Of a stretch of DNA of 64,000 bases, positions 25,998 to 34,877 are shown piece by piece (within the stretch, counting starts at the first letter, position 1; each line of letters opens with the position of its first letter). The DNA is from Cyclobacterium xiamenense (lineage in GTDB: Bacteria; Bacteroidota; Bacteroidia; Cytophagales; Cyclobacteriaceae): the NCBI RefSeq assembly GCF_009467825.1, contig NZ_WIOK01000018.1, positions 59,481 to 123,480 of the forward strand, given 5' to 3'. The notes below the pieces were generated by a model, which saw only the letters and a list, made by a program, of their open reading frames with translations, had not been told where the DNA came from and searched no databases. The translations under genes and the position numbers were made by a program.

Positions 25998-26414
25998 ATG
26001 AGTAAAAAGCAGATTACCCTTCGAATGATTGCTGATCATGAATACGAATCAGTAAATGCAACCGGAAACAACGTACAAATTGACATGTATCCCGAAACGG
26101 AAAAGCAACACCAATCACCCATGGAATTGCTGCTTTCCGCGCTGGCAGGCTGCTCCGCAGTGGACGCCGTACAAATGATGAAAAAAAAGCGCAAAGGAGT
26201 AACGGATTTTAAAATAAAAGCGGAAGGTACGCGCAGTGAGGGCATCCCTTCTTTCTACGAATCCATTCATTTGCATTTTATTTTGACTTCCCCAGATGCA
26301 ACGCAGAAGGAGTTTGAGAAGGTGGTAACGCTAGCTGTTGAGAAGTATTGCTCGGTCGCTTCCTCCCTGAAGTCTGAAATAATCCATACAGCGGAGGTAA
26401 TCCGGCCAATATGA
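25998..26414 (+). CDS. OsmC-family protein
   Basis: The 138-residue protein belongs to the OsmC/Ohr superfamily, which reduces organic or fatty-acid hydroperoxides with a pair of cysteines. Both are present: one in LSALAGCSAVDAVQMM (about residue 52) and one in VEKYCSVASSLK (about residue 118). It matches the YhfA-like OsmC subgroup rather than Ohr. The stop codon overlaps the start of the next small gene (ATGA at 26411), so the two are coupled. Confidence 0.9.
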   Translation: MSKKQITLRMIADHEYESVNATGNNVQIDMYPETEKQHQSPMELLLSALAGCSAVDAVQMMKKKRKGVTDFKIKAEGTRSEGIPSFYESIHLHFILTSPDATQKEFEKVVTLAVEKYCSVASSLKSEIIHTAEVIRPI

Positions 26415-26650
26415 GGGTAGTCAGCGATTTTACCAAGGACGGCATCAAAATCACCCTTTTTGATTGGAATAATAAGTATTTACTGAAGTTCGAAGCCGGT
26501 GGCATGGAGCAGACTTTCAAAATAGCGGCATTGGATGTCACAGACGAAAGCGATTTGGAGGAGTTGACCCAAGGGACATTTTTCGATCAGGTGAAAGAAA
26601 GATTTGACGAAATGAATCAATCCCTTCAAAAAGCTATGAAAAATTTCTAA
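26411..26650 (+). CDS. Conserved hypothetical protein, 79 residues
   Basis: I do not recognise a named family. The protein has a short antiparallel-strand half (KITLFDWNNKYLLKFEAGG, MEQTFKIAALDV) and an acidic helical C-terminus (DVTDESDLEELTQ, FFDQVKERFDEMNQSLQKAMKNF), with no signal peptide or membrane helix. Coding is supported by the ATGA overlap with the OsmC gene and by the next gene starting 26 bases after its stop. The pairing suggests a function connected with the OsmC protein (inference). Confidence 0.75.
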   Translation: MRVVSDFTKDGIKITLFDWNNKYLLKFEAGGMEQTFKIAALDVTDESDLEELTQGTFFDQVKERFDEMNQSLQKAMKNF

Positions 26651-26655
26651 CTTTG
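26648..26655 (+). promoter_or_regulatory. Bacteroidota -7 box TAACTTTG
   Basis: Exact TAnnTTTG match overlapping the stop codon of the preceding small gene and 21 bases before the ATG of the PDC lipoprotein. No -33 element is seen. Confidence 0.35.
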
Positions 26656-26676
26656 GTTATCTTTAATTATTCAAAG

Positions 26677-27678
26677 ATGAAATATTTATTTTTCATACTA
26701 ATTGCTCTATTATTGTTTTCTAGCGCTTGCCAACCGGACACTGTCGGGGAGGGAGCGCATCATTTGCAGCTGTTGGATTCGGTGATTCGAAAAGTAGAGG
26801 CGGATTTGCTGCCGCTGGAAGCAGATATTTCGGCCTTGGCGCGCTATTCATCTACCTTGTTTCAGCAATCCGATAGCCTGATTTCACTTGTGCAGGAGAA
26901 TAAGTATTTCACCGATGAAAATGGCTTCTTCTACAATCCGAATGAGTCCGGAGAGGAGAGCACCGTATTTGTTTCCCTGTCCTCGTCAAATAAAGCACTT
27001 GCCAAGAGGGAGGTGTTTACGACCGAGCCAATGGATGCCGCTTTTCGGAAGATTGTAGAGCAGCGCCAAATGGTCTGTCAGGTTTATTTCAACGCAGCCA
27101 GTAATTTCAGCAGGTTGTACCCGCCGTATGACTTACTGAATTCCATAGATCCGGCGTTGGATGTGACGGCATTTAATTTTTATTACCTGGCCGACCCAGA
27201 CAAAAACCCGAGCAAAAAGGCCGTTTGGGTAGAGGAAGTGTACATCGATCCCGTAGGTAGGGGTTGGATATTATCCCTGATACATCCGGTCTATTCCGGG
27301 GGGGCATTGAAGGGGGTTTTGGGTTTTGACATTACCCTATCGGATTTAATGAATGCGTTTTTGGAATCTTCCGATAAGAAATTGATGCTCGTTGACAGTC
27401 AGGGGACCATCGTGGCAGGAAAGGCGGAAGCGATCGAGGCATTGAGCATGCCCCCGCTGAAAAACCACGCCTATTTGCAAACCATTCATTCCGATAATTT
27501 CCGAAAGGAAGATTTTAACTTGTTTAAGAGCAAAAGTAAAGAGGTACGGCGAATGGGTTCCAAATTTCTTTTGGAGAAAGAAAACTACCACAGCTTCGAG
27601 TTGGGGGGCAGGCTATTTGAGGCGTATTGCAAGCGAATGAATATAATGGGCTGGTATTTATTGGATATCCATGACTAG
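26677..27678 (+). CDS. PDC/Cache-type sensor lipoprotein
   Basis: The 333-residue predicted lipoprotein starts with a hydrophobic stretch ending in LLFSSACQ. The rest resembles a double Cache (PDC) ligand-binding module usually found as the extracytoplasmic part of chemoreceptors and kinases: a long N-terminal helix (about 25-75), then YPPYDLLNSIDP, VWVEEVYIDPVGRGWILSLIHP split by the membrane-distal and proximal folds, and GVLGFDITLSDLMNAF. Its stop overlaps the following hybrid kinase gene by 8 bases, so it probably acts as a separate periplasmic sensor for that kinase. I use the ATG at 26677; a TTG at 26653 would add eight residues. Confidence 0.78.
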   Translation: MKYLFFILIALLLFSSACQPDTVGEGAHHLQLLDSVIRKVEADLLPLEADISALARYSSTLFQQSDSLISLVQENKYFTDENGFFYNPNESGEESTVFVSLSSSNKALAKREVFTTEPMDAAFRKIVEQRQMVCQVYFNAASNFSRLYPPYDLLNSIDPALDVTAFNFYYLADPDKNPSKKAVWVEEVYIDPVGRGWILSLIHPVYSGGALKGVLGFDITLSDLMNAFLESSDKKLMLVDSQGTIVAGKAEAIEALSMPPLKNHAYLQTIHSDNFRKEDFNLFKSKSKEVRRMGSKFLLEKENYHSFELGGRLFEAYCKRMNIMGWYLLDIHD

Positions 27679-30577
27679 GGAAAGCGGGCATAAGGAGGGT
27701 AAAAACAGGCGGGAGGCCCAGCGGTTTTGGTGGCTAATCGGACTTAGTATCGGTGCAATTTTGTTTACAGTGACCCTTGCTTTTTTATTTTACAACGCTT
27801 TGTCCCAAAATCTGGTGGAAAACCGAAAGGTATTCTTGAACAAACAGGTAGAATTGGCAGCAAACGAAGCCCAGCGGAATTTTAACAATTTGTACGAAGA
27901 TTTAATTTTTTATGCCAACAATCAAGAGCGGTCGGCAAACGATAGCGATCTCCCCCTGAATCCCAACGTAGATGAAGCAAGGGTAAGGCGGCTGCTGAAT
28001 AACTACATCAATCTGATTGACACCCTGATCATCGAAAAAGGAGATTTCAGGAAAGCCTACCGGGTATCGGATGCCAATTATTTCTCGATTACCGAGTCGG
28101 CGCAGTCAATTGATGCCGCATCTTGCCGTTATTGCTTCCGGGTGAAATCGGACAAGGGTAACGTGGCATTGCTGGCCAAACTGAACCTTGGTATGTATTT
28201 TTCCAGGCATTTGGTCAACTATTACCTGGGGCCAAATACGACGAAATTGGTGTATTTTGAAGGTAGCTTTTTTCAATTGATCGACGATTCCATGCAAGTT
28301 CCCGTTGCGTTGGAACCCAGATTGCGGGAAGCAGTAGAGCGAGAAATACGGGGAGGATTGCGGGGGCAATACGAGGGGCTATTGGAAGTCGGAGAAGCAT
28401 TCGGAAGCCAGGAATCCTTGCTGATTCAGTATCCCTTTACCCTGTTTAGGCTTGAACTTAAAAGCCCCATTGCTTTTGTGTTTACCCAAAACAAATCCAC
28501 TGTGGTATCTGGGCTATTTGCCAATTATTTCTACTTGTTTCTTTCACTTTTTGCCCTGTTGCTGTTTGTGGTCTATTTCCTGTCAAAATATTTCAAGGTT
28601 ACCAGCGAAAACAACCATTTGCTGGAAAAAAAATCACGCGATCTGGATCAATTATTGAAACAGCAAACCATGTTATTGCAGCAGTCCAGGGGGTTTATCT
28701 ACTACCAAAATGAAGACCTAAAACTGTATAAAGTCAGTGACAATGTAACGGAGGTGCTGGGTTACTCCGCGGAGGAATTCCTTTCGCTTTCGGTAGGGGA
28801 ATGGATGTGTGACGATTCGGGTGGGTTTTCGGTCAGCAAAAAGGAAGCCATCGAGAGGAAAGCTGATTTTTACTACTACGAATCCAATTCCAACCAAAAG
28901 CAGGGAAGTCCCATTCGGGTTAAGATATTTGAGAAACTCATTTACGATGAACGGAGCAATTTCGCCGGTGCGGTCGGTATGTGCACGGACATCAATGACA
29001 AGTACATGGCGGATCAGGAATTGATACGCAGTGAAAATCGGCTTCGATCGGTATTGAACAGCTTGCCAGACACCATATTTATTTACAATAACAAAGGTGA
29101 CTTTTTGGACTATTACGTGCACAACGACGAGCTCTTGCTTCAGCCTCCGCAAAAAGCGTTGGGAAAAAATATTAGCGAGATGCTTACCGGAGAGTCCGGA
29201 GAGCGGGCTATGCGAGCCTTCAAACGGTCCGTGATGACGGGTAAGATGCAAACCGAAGAGTTGGATTTACTCTTGGATATTGGCCGACGGTATTTTGAGG
29301 TTCGGTTTTTTAAATTGGATGACAAGCGGATGATATCTGTTGCCAGAGATATCACCGGGCAGAAGCTCTGGGAAAAGGGACTGCGGGAAGCAAAAGAAGC
29401 TGCCGAAATAGCCAACCGAGAAAAGTCAAATTTCCTGGCGAATATGAGCCATGAAATCAGAACGCCGTTAAACGGACTGTTGGGGATCACGGGGCTGCTC
29501 AGCAAAACCTCCCTGACGGACGAGCAGCGGGAGTTGCTATCCATTATTGGTGATTCTGGAGAATCGCTCCTCCATATTGTGAATGACATTCTGGACTATT
29601 CTAAGATTGAGGCGGGCAAAATGGAATTGAATCCTGTACTTTTTAAGCTAAAACCGGAGATGGAACGCATCATTAACGTCTTTTCCGGCATGGCCCAGGA
29701 GAAATCCCTTTCGATTCGGCTGGATGTGGATGCGACCCTCCCGGAAGCAGTGGTTTTGGACCGGGAGAAATTGACCCAGATATTCTTTAACATCATAGGA
29801 AACGCCGTTAAGTATTCCCAAAAGAACGGTAAAATAGCGGTTTCCTTAAAAGGGGAGAAATTATTTTCCCACAACCTGATTCTCCATTGTGCAGTGGAAG
29901 ACGATGGTGTAGGCATTGCCAGGGAAAAGTTGCCGGAATTGGTGAAACCCTTTACTCAGGCCAATGCAGCTTCTAATGGAGAATACAAAGGGACGGGTCT
30001 GGGCCTGGCTATTGCCAATAAATTGATTGAATTGATGGGGGGGGTATTGCAGATAGAAAGTGAACTTGGTGTAGGATCTACCTTTTCGTTTACCTTGATA
30101 TCCTACATCAACGGAGAACAGGTTGAAATCGATGCTGAGATCCCTGCCGGAATCAAGGATACGGTGAGTTTTGAAACAATCGGGGAAGACTTTCCTCTCG
30201 ATATTCTAATTGTTGAAGATAACGAGATCAATCTTAAGTTTATGGGAATGCTTTTGAGTCAATTGGGCTACGAACCCGACATCGCCATGAATGGTATGGA
30301 GGCCATAGCCTGCGTCGAAAAAAAGAAGTATGACCTGATCTTTATGGACAACCAAATGCCCGGAATGAACGGAATGGACGCGACCAAAGCAATCCGGACC
30401 ATGGCGTACGGTAAAGCGGTGAGGATTGTGGGATTATCGGCAAGCGTATTCAAAGAAGATGTGGAGCATGCGCTTTCCATCGGAATGAATGATTACCTAA
30501 CGAAGCCAGTCAAAATCGAACAGATCGTAAATACGATAAAATCCTGTGCAATGGCAGCCAGCAAGGAGGTTAAATAA
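27671..30577 (+). CDS. Membrane hybrid sensor histidine kinase
   Basis: The 968-residue protein has a transmembrane helix at about 20-45, an extracytoplasmic sensor of about 240 residues, a second helix (YFYLFLSLFALLLFVVYFL, about 285-310), two PAS domains (about 335-460 and 465-570), HisKA with histidine in NMSHEIRTPLNGLLG (about 600), HATPase with NIIGNAVKYS, DDGVGI and GTGLGLAI, and one C-terminal receiver (about 840-960) with IFMDNQMPGMNGMD and LTKPVK. The receiver is followed by no HPt, so a separate phosphotransfer protein is needed. It is coupled by 8 bases to the upstream PDC lipoprotein and overlaps the convergent E2 gene by 8 bases. Confidence 0.92.
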   Translation: MTRESGHKEGKNRREAQRFWWLIGLSIGAILFTVTLAFLFYNALSQNLVENRKVFLNKQVELAANEAQRNFNNLYEDLIFYANNQERSANDSDLPLNPNVDEARVRRLLNNYINLIDTLIIEKGDFRKAYRVSDANYFSITESAQSIDAASCRYCFRVKSDKGNVALLAKLNLGMYFSRHLVNYYLGPNTTKLVYFEGSFFQLIDDSMQVPVALEPRLREAVEREIRGGLRGQYEGLLEVGEAFGSQESLLIQYPFTLFRLELKSPIAFVFTQNKSTVVSGLFANYFYLFLSLFALLLFVVYFLSKYFKVTSENNHLLEKKSRDLDQLLKQQTMLLQQSRGFIYYQNEDLKLYKVSDNVTEVLGYSAEEFLSLSVGEWMCDDSGGFSVSKKEAIERKADFYYYESNSNQKQGSPIRVKIFEKLIYDERSNFAGAVGMCTDINDKYMADQELIRSENRLRSVLNSLPDTIFIYNNKGDFLDYYVHNDELLLQPPQKALGKNISEMLTGESGERAMRAFKRSVMTGKMQTEELDLLLDIGRRYFEVRFFKLDDKRMISVARDITGQKLWEKGLREAKEAAEIANREKSNFLANMSHEIRTPLNGLLGITGLLSKTSLTDEQRELLSIIGDSGESLLHIVNDILDYSKIEAGKMELNPVLFKLKPEMERIINVFSGMAQEKSLSIRLDVDATLPEAVVLDREKLTQIFFNIIGNAVKYSQKNGKIAVSLKGEKLFSHNLILHCAVEDDGVGIAREKLPELVKPFTQANAASNGEYKGTGLGLAIANKLIELMGGVLQIESELGVGSTFSFTLISYINGEQVEIDAEIPAGIKDTVSFETIGEDFPLDILIVEDNEINLKFMGMLLSQLGYEPDIAMNGMEAIACVEKKKYDLIFMDNQMPGMNGMDATKAIRTMAYGKAVRIVGLSASVFKEDVEHALSIGMNDYLTKPVKIEQIVNTIKSCAMAASKEVK

Positions 30578-31880
30578 CCGTTTCCAAATCAAAGCCTTCC
30601 AGGTAGTCGGCTACTTTTTTCACGAACATCCCGCCCAATGCTCCATCGATAACCCGGTGATCGTAGGAATGGGACAATATCATTTTGTGGCGAATACCGA
30701 TCATGTCCCCGGTGGGAGTTTCCACCACAGCGGGTTTCTTGGTAATGGTACCTACGGCCAGGATGGCTACCTGGGGCTGTACAATGATGGGCGTACCCAT
30801 GATATTGCCGAAAGAGCCAATATTGGATAAGGTATAGGTACCACCTTTGAGTTCTTCCGCATTCAATTTATTTTCCCTCGCCCGCTTTGCCAGGTCGTTG
30901 ATCTTTTTGGATAGCCCGGTCAAGCTATACCGATCGGCCTGTCGGATTACCGGCACAATCAGGTTCCCGTTTGCGAGGGCCACGGCAATTCCTATGTTTA
31001 TATTCTTTTTCTTGATGATCCGATCTCCTTCAACGGAAATATTAATCATCGGAAAATCCTTCAAGGCTTTGGCGATCGCCATGACGAAGAAAGGGGTAAA
31101 GGTGAGCGATTCGCCCTCCTTTTCTCGAAACGTCTCTTTGATCTTGTTGCGGAAGAGCACGATTTTTGTGAGGTCCGCTTCGACAAAGGAGGTCACGTGC
31201 GCCGATATATTTTTGGAATCCAGCATACGCTGGGAAATCATCTTCCGCATCCGGTCCATTTCAATGATTTCGTCCTCCCCCTCACTGATTGGAACGGGCT
31301 CTTCCATCGTGGAAGTCGGAGCCCCTTCTGTTTTTTTCTTCGCTACATAGGCAAGGATATCTGCTTTCGTTACGCGTCCGTCTTTTCCTGTTCCGGGTAG
31401 GCCAGCCAGTTCTTTAAAATCGATATTTTCCGTTTTGGCGATGCTCAGTACCAATGGGGAATAAAATTTTTTCGCTTCAATTTTTTCTCGTTCTTCTTTC
31501 GAAACCGCCCCTAGAATCAGTGAGGTATACGGTGGGATCTCAGGTAGTGGCTCTGTTTCTGCGGCAGCGGGATCGGGTTCACTTTCCGTAGCAGCAGGCG
31601 TGTTCGCTTCCGGTAGTTCGTCGGATGATCCTTCGCTCCCGACTGTTTCAATCAGCGCAATTGGCTTACCTACCTCCACTACCTCTCCTTCCTGTGCCAG
31701 GATGGACTTAAGGATGCCCGAGTGGGTAGCAGGGACTTCCGTATCCACTTTGTCGGTGGCTACCTCCAGAACGGATTCATCCTGCTCGATCAGGTCCCCT
31801 TCTTTTTTTAACCAGGAAAGGATTGTGCCCTCCATTATGCTTTCCCCCATCTTGGGCATCACCATTTCTACTGTTGCCAT
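30570..31880 (-). CDS. 2-oxoacid dehydrogenase complex E2 (dihydrolipoyl acyltransferase)
   Basis: The 436-residue protein is the acyl-transferring core of a pyruvate-, 2-oxoglutarate- or branched-chain dehydrogenase complex. The N-terminal lipoyl domain carries the lipoylated lysine K44 in EVATDKVDTEVP. An acidic, alanine/proline linker follows, then the E1/E3-binding domain (about 140-180, SPLVLSIAKTENID), another linker, and the catalytic domain with LSHSYDHRVIDGALGG near the C-terminus. Lack of E1 and E3 genes nearby prevents assignment of the substrate; the branched-chain/2-oxoisovalerate type is the commonest match to the EMDRMRKMISQRM start of its core. Confidence 0.9.
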   Translation of the reverse strand: MATVEMVMPKMGESIMEGTILSWLKKEGDLIEQDESVLEVATDKVDTEVPATHSGILKSILAQEGEVVEVGKPIALIETVGSEGSSDELPEANTPAATESEPDPAAAETEPLPEIPPYTSLILGAVSKEEREKIEAKKFYSPLVLSIAKTENIDFKELAGLPGTGKDGRVTKADILAYVAKKKTEGAPTSTMEEPVPISEGEDEIIEMDRMRKMISQRMLDSKNISAHVTSFVEADLTKIVLFRNKIKETFREKEGESLTFTPFFVMAIAKALKDFPMINISVEGDRIIKKKNINIGIAVALANGNLIVPVIRQADRYSLTGLSKKINDLAKRARENKLNAEELKGGTYTLSNIGSFGNIMGTPIIVQPQVAILAVGTITKKPAVVETPTGDMIGIRHKMILSHSYDHRVIDGALGGMFVKKVADYLEGFDLETVI

Positions 31881-31967
31881 ACTGCTTCTGTAAAATACTT
31901 TTGAATTTGCCTCTGAGTATAAAACTAAAATTTAGGAACTGCTTTGCAAAAGGAAACCCTTTAAATT

Positions 31968-33227
31968 TTATTCTGCTTGTTGTAATACGGTCTGTCTCAA
32001 TAAATTCAATGCGGCGACTGCGGTCAGGTGAATGTTTACTGTTCGGTCCTGGGTAAGTTGCAGTTTTCTGGTGAAGCAACGCTGCCCATTATGGCAGGCG
32101 ATCCAAACCAAACCCACTGGTTTTTCCTCCGTTCCCCCTCCAGGACCAGCAATACCACTCGAGGACAAGCCGTAGCTGGCATTGAATTTCTCTCGTACCT
32201 GGGTTGCCATTTCTATCACTGTCGCTTCGCTTACCGCCCCCTCTTGCAGCAAAACCGCTCCGGATACCCCCAATAATTGTTCCTTGTACGCATTGTGATA
32301 GGGAATAATACCTCCGTTAAAATAGTTGCTGGAGCCAGCAATCCCCGTTATGAGGTGAGCAATATAACCTCCGCTGCAGCTTTCGGCGAGTGCAAGGGTT
32401 TCACCTCTTTGTGTCAACAAATGGCCAATGGCTACGGGCAATGTTTCCTGGTTGTACCCATAAATGTACTGGGGAATTAGCGGTTTGAGCCGGTCGATTT
32501 GTTCCTCAACTTCGCTCGCAATGCGGTCTTGATCGGTACCAAACCCCGTCAGGCGAAGCTTTACCTCTCCCAGGGAGGGCAAATAAGCCAGGCGAATGTG
32601 ATCCGGTAACTTTTCTTCCCATTCCGAAATTAAATCGGAAAGCCAGCTTTCGCCAATCCCCACGGTACGGATCAGTTTGTGATAGATCACGGGCAAGCGA
32701 TAGGCTTTTTTAAGCCTCGGGATAACTTCCTGCTCCATTAAGTATTTCATCTCATGGGGTACGCCCGGCATAGACATCCAGATTTTGCCGGCTTCTTCAA
32801 ACCACATCCCGGGAGCGGTTCCCACGGCGTTGCGAATGTACGTACAGTTAGAAGGTAAGTATGCCTGCCCCCGATTGGTGGGGGTCAATTCTTTTCCCCT
32901 GCTTTCGAATAGCCTGCGGACATCTTCCAGGGCATCCGGAAATAAGGTTAGGCTGCTCCCGAAGTAAGCAGCAAGGAGCTGTTTGGTAAGGTCATCCTTG
33001 GTCGGACCCAGGCCGCCGGTCATCAAGATGACGTCTGCCCTGCGGGAGGCAGCGTTGAACGCGTCCAGGAGGGATTTTTCGTCGTCACCTACCGTAGTCC
33101 GTCTGACTACCCGGATTCCGATTTTGTCCATCTCTTCACTGAGCCATTTGCTGTTCGTGTCCATGATTTGCCCATAGAGAAGTTCATCTCCTATGGATAT
33201 AATTTCTGCATTTACCGATTGATGCAT
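31968..33227 (-). CDS. cinA: CinA-family competence/damage-inducible protein
   Basis: The 419-residue protein combines an N-terminal MoCF-like domain (about 1-170, with ISIGDELLYGQIMDTNS and MTGGLGPTKDDLT) and a C-terminal CinA domain (about 260-415, with ALAESCSGGYIAHLIT and SSGIAGPGGGTEEKPVGL). In characterised members the C-terminal domain is nicotinamide-nucleotide amidase and the N-terminal domain an ADP-ribose-type pyrophosphatase, giving pyridine-nucleotide salvage. It lies upstream of the E2 gene by 87 bases. No recA is adjacent. Confidence 0.92.
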   Translation of the reverse strand: MHQSVNAEIISIGDELLYGQIMDTNSKWLSEEMDKIGIRVVRRTTVGDDEKSLLDAFNAASRRADVILMTGGLGPTKDDLTKQLLAAYFGSSLTLFPDALEDVRRLFESRGKELTPTNRGQAYLPSNCTYIRNAVGTAPGMWFEEAGKIWMSMPGVPHEMKYLMEQEVIPRLKKAYRLPVIYHKLIRTVGIGESWLSDLISEWEEKLPDHIRLAYLPSLGEVKLRLTGFGTDQDRIASEVEEQIDRLKPLIPQYIYGYNQETLPVAIGHLLTQRGETLALAESCSGGYIAHLITGIAGSSNYFNGGIIPYHNAYKEQLLGVSGAVLLQEGAVSEATVIEMATQVREKFNASYGLSSSGIAGPGGGTEEKPVGLVWIACHNGQRCFTRKLQLTQDRTVNIHLTAVAALNLLRQTVLQQAE

Positions 33228-33252
33228 AAAGGGGGGATTATTTTTTAGGAAC

Positions 33253-33260
33253 CAAAATTA
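33253..33260 (-). promoter_or_regulatory. -7 box TAATTTTG for cinA
   Basis: Exact minus-strand match to TAnnTTTG, 26 bases upstream of the ATG. The same octamer occurs 22 bases before the DUF4412 gene and 26 before serBA. No -33 element is clear. Confidence 0.4.
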
Positions 33261-33335
33261 AAAAGTTTCCGGACAGGGTCATGGATTTGTTTTTATAATT
33301 TGCCGCCAACCGGGAATGCCGGGTATCGGGAGGGG

Positions 33336-33830
33336 TTATTTCTTTCGATAGGTGACAAAGGTGTGGGTGTATGGATTTTGATCACTTTTTTCGACCCGGG
33401 TTTTTTCCATCACTTCCCATTCATCCGGATCGTATGTAGGGAAAAATGTATCTGCTGCTGGATTTGCTTCGATTTCCGTGATGATCATTTCGTCTGCCAG
33501 GGGTAGTGCATCTTTGTAAATTTCTGCTCCCCCCAAAATAAATACCCGATCGATCCCTTCCGATTTTGCACGGGACAATGCTTCTTCCAGGTTGTTGGCC
33601 ACAAAATGGCCAGCCGGCACCTTGAAGTCTGGATTTCGGGTAACCACAATGTGTGTTCTCCCCGGGAGGGGTTTTCCAAGGGAAACAAAGGTCTTTCTAC
33701 CCATGATCACGTGGTGCCCGGAGGTGGTTCGCTTAAAATGGTTGAGGTCCGAAGGCAAACGCCAGGGCAACTCCCCGTTTATTCCGATCGCATTATTGGT
33801 GGCTTTTGCCACAATAATTGAAACTATCAT
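33336..33830 (-). CDS. folA: Dihydrofolate reductase
   Basis: The 164-residue enzyme reduces dihydrofolate to tetrahydrofolate with NADPH. It has the complete family pattern: SIIVAKATNNAIGINGELPW, RLPSDLNHFKRTT, HHVIMGRKTF, HIVVTRNPDF, VFILGGAEIYKDAL and the C-terminal EWEVMEKTRVEKSDQNPYTHTFVTYRK split by a turn. It sits 10 bases downstream of the DUF4412 gene on the same strand. thyA is not in this window. Confidence 0.95.
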   Translation of the reverse strand: MIVSIIVAKATNNAIGINGELPWRLPSDLNHFKRTTSGHHVIMGRKTFVSLGKPLPGRTHIVVTRNPDFKVPAGHFVANNLEEALSRAKSEGIDRVFILGGAEIYKDALPLADEMIITEIEANPAADTFFPTYDPDEWEVMEKTRVEKSDQNPYTHTFVTYRKK

Positions 33831-33840
33831 CGAAGAAGAT

Positions 33841-34791
33841 TTATTTTGCGCCTTTCATGACATTTGGATAATCCGCTAATTCGAAATGATTGGCCCGATT
33901 GGTGTCAATTTCAATCATTTTCATCTGCGATCGGCTTTGATCTTCCTTGCTGGCGAAATCCATTTCGAGGATGTTTCCTTTCGGTAAATTGTTAAAGTAT
34001 TCCTGGTTTTCCTCTTTCATTTTTTTGGTAACGAAGGGACTATTTTTGCTCCAGAAGGATTCTAATCCTGCGATGGGGTCCTGGCTGATCCAATAATTCC
34101 CCTCGGTATCCTCGCTCACAACGCGGTATTCCTCACAGGTATATCCGAGGATGTCCTTTGTGTTTCCTGTTTTCTCAAAGGTAATATCCGATGCATCGAA
34201 GGATTCCGATTCGGCGCCGGGATCCGATTCGACTGCTTCCATCATGCCACCCCAATCAATGGAAAATGCCATACTGGATTTTTCCTCATCGTTCTCCATG
34301 AGCATGACCGTCGCTTTATTCTTGTGATCCATGATAATCACGGATTTTTCGGATGATTTTTTGTTGCCCGATTCGATGTACTCCATTCCAAAATAATCCG
34401 GGTTTTCGGAGAGTAGCGAATTGAATACGATAGGATCGTCTGCTTTTCCTTTCTCGTCCGTACTTTGTATCTCCATGACCGCAACTCCGGAAAAATCGTA
34501 CGCGCTTTCCGTTTCCACATCCATGTTGATCGAGCTCATGATCTTGCTATAGTCGTAGGTTTCACCCGGCGTACCACCTTCGACTTCTCCCATATCGCCG
34601 TAAAGATTACTAAATGCCTTTTCCAGTTGGCGCTGCGTGGCTTTGGCTACCTCTTTTTCAACCGTTCTTTCCACGGCCCGGGTAACGCCCTCCGAAGCGG
34701 CATTTTTCAGCCTTTTCAGTAGTTGTGCCTGCGCATCCAAACCAATCAATGACAGCATCAGAAACAATGAAATAGAGAATAGAAATTTCAT
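33841..34791 (-). CDS. Secreted DUF4412-type protein
   Basis: The 316-residue protein has a signal peptide (MKFLFSISLFLMLSLIGLDA, cleavage near QAQ), a helical N-terminal stretch (LLKRLKNAASEGVTRAVERT) and a beta-rich domain resembling DUF4412, with the recurring IMDHKNKATVMLMEND segment and the FEKTGNTKDILGYTCEEYRV motif also seen in GLPGLI-type proteins. Function is unknown; such proteins are periplasmic or surface-associated. The start at 34791 gives the signal peptide, whereas the frame from 34854 adds 21 residues. It precedes folA by 10 bases. Confidence 0.8.
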   Translation of the reverse strand: MKFLFSISLFLMLSLIGLDAQAQLLKRLKNAASEGVTRAVERTVEKEVAKATQRQLEKAFSNLYGDMGEVEGGTPGETYDYSKIMSSINMDVETESAYDFSGVAVMEIQSTDEKGKADDPIVFNSLLSENPDYFGMEYIESGNKKSSEKSVIIMDHKNKATVMLMENDEEKSSMAFSIDWGGMMEAVESDPGAESESFDASDITFEKTGNTKDILGYTCEEYRVVSEDTEGNYWISQDPIAGLESFWSKNSPFVTKKMKEENQEYFNNLPKGNILEMDFASKEDQSRSQMKMIEIDTNRANHFELADYPNVMKGAK

Positions 34792-34812
34792 GGTTGATAT
34801 AGATTTTGATTT

Positions 34813-34820
34813 CAAAATTA
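34813..34820 (-). promoter_or_regulatory. -7 box TAATTTTG for the DUF4412-folA unit
   Basis: Exact minus-strand match to TAnnTTTG, 22 bases before the ATG at 34791. It supports the internal start, because the longer frame would include the promoter box. Confidence 0.4.
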
Positions 34821-34877
34821 AAATTATGAAATATAAATTTAAAGTCCTAAACAATGTATTCTTGTATGTGAATAGGG

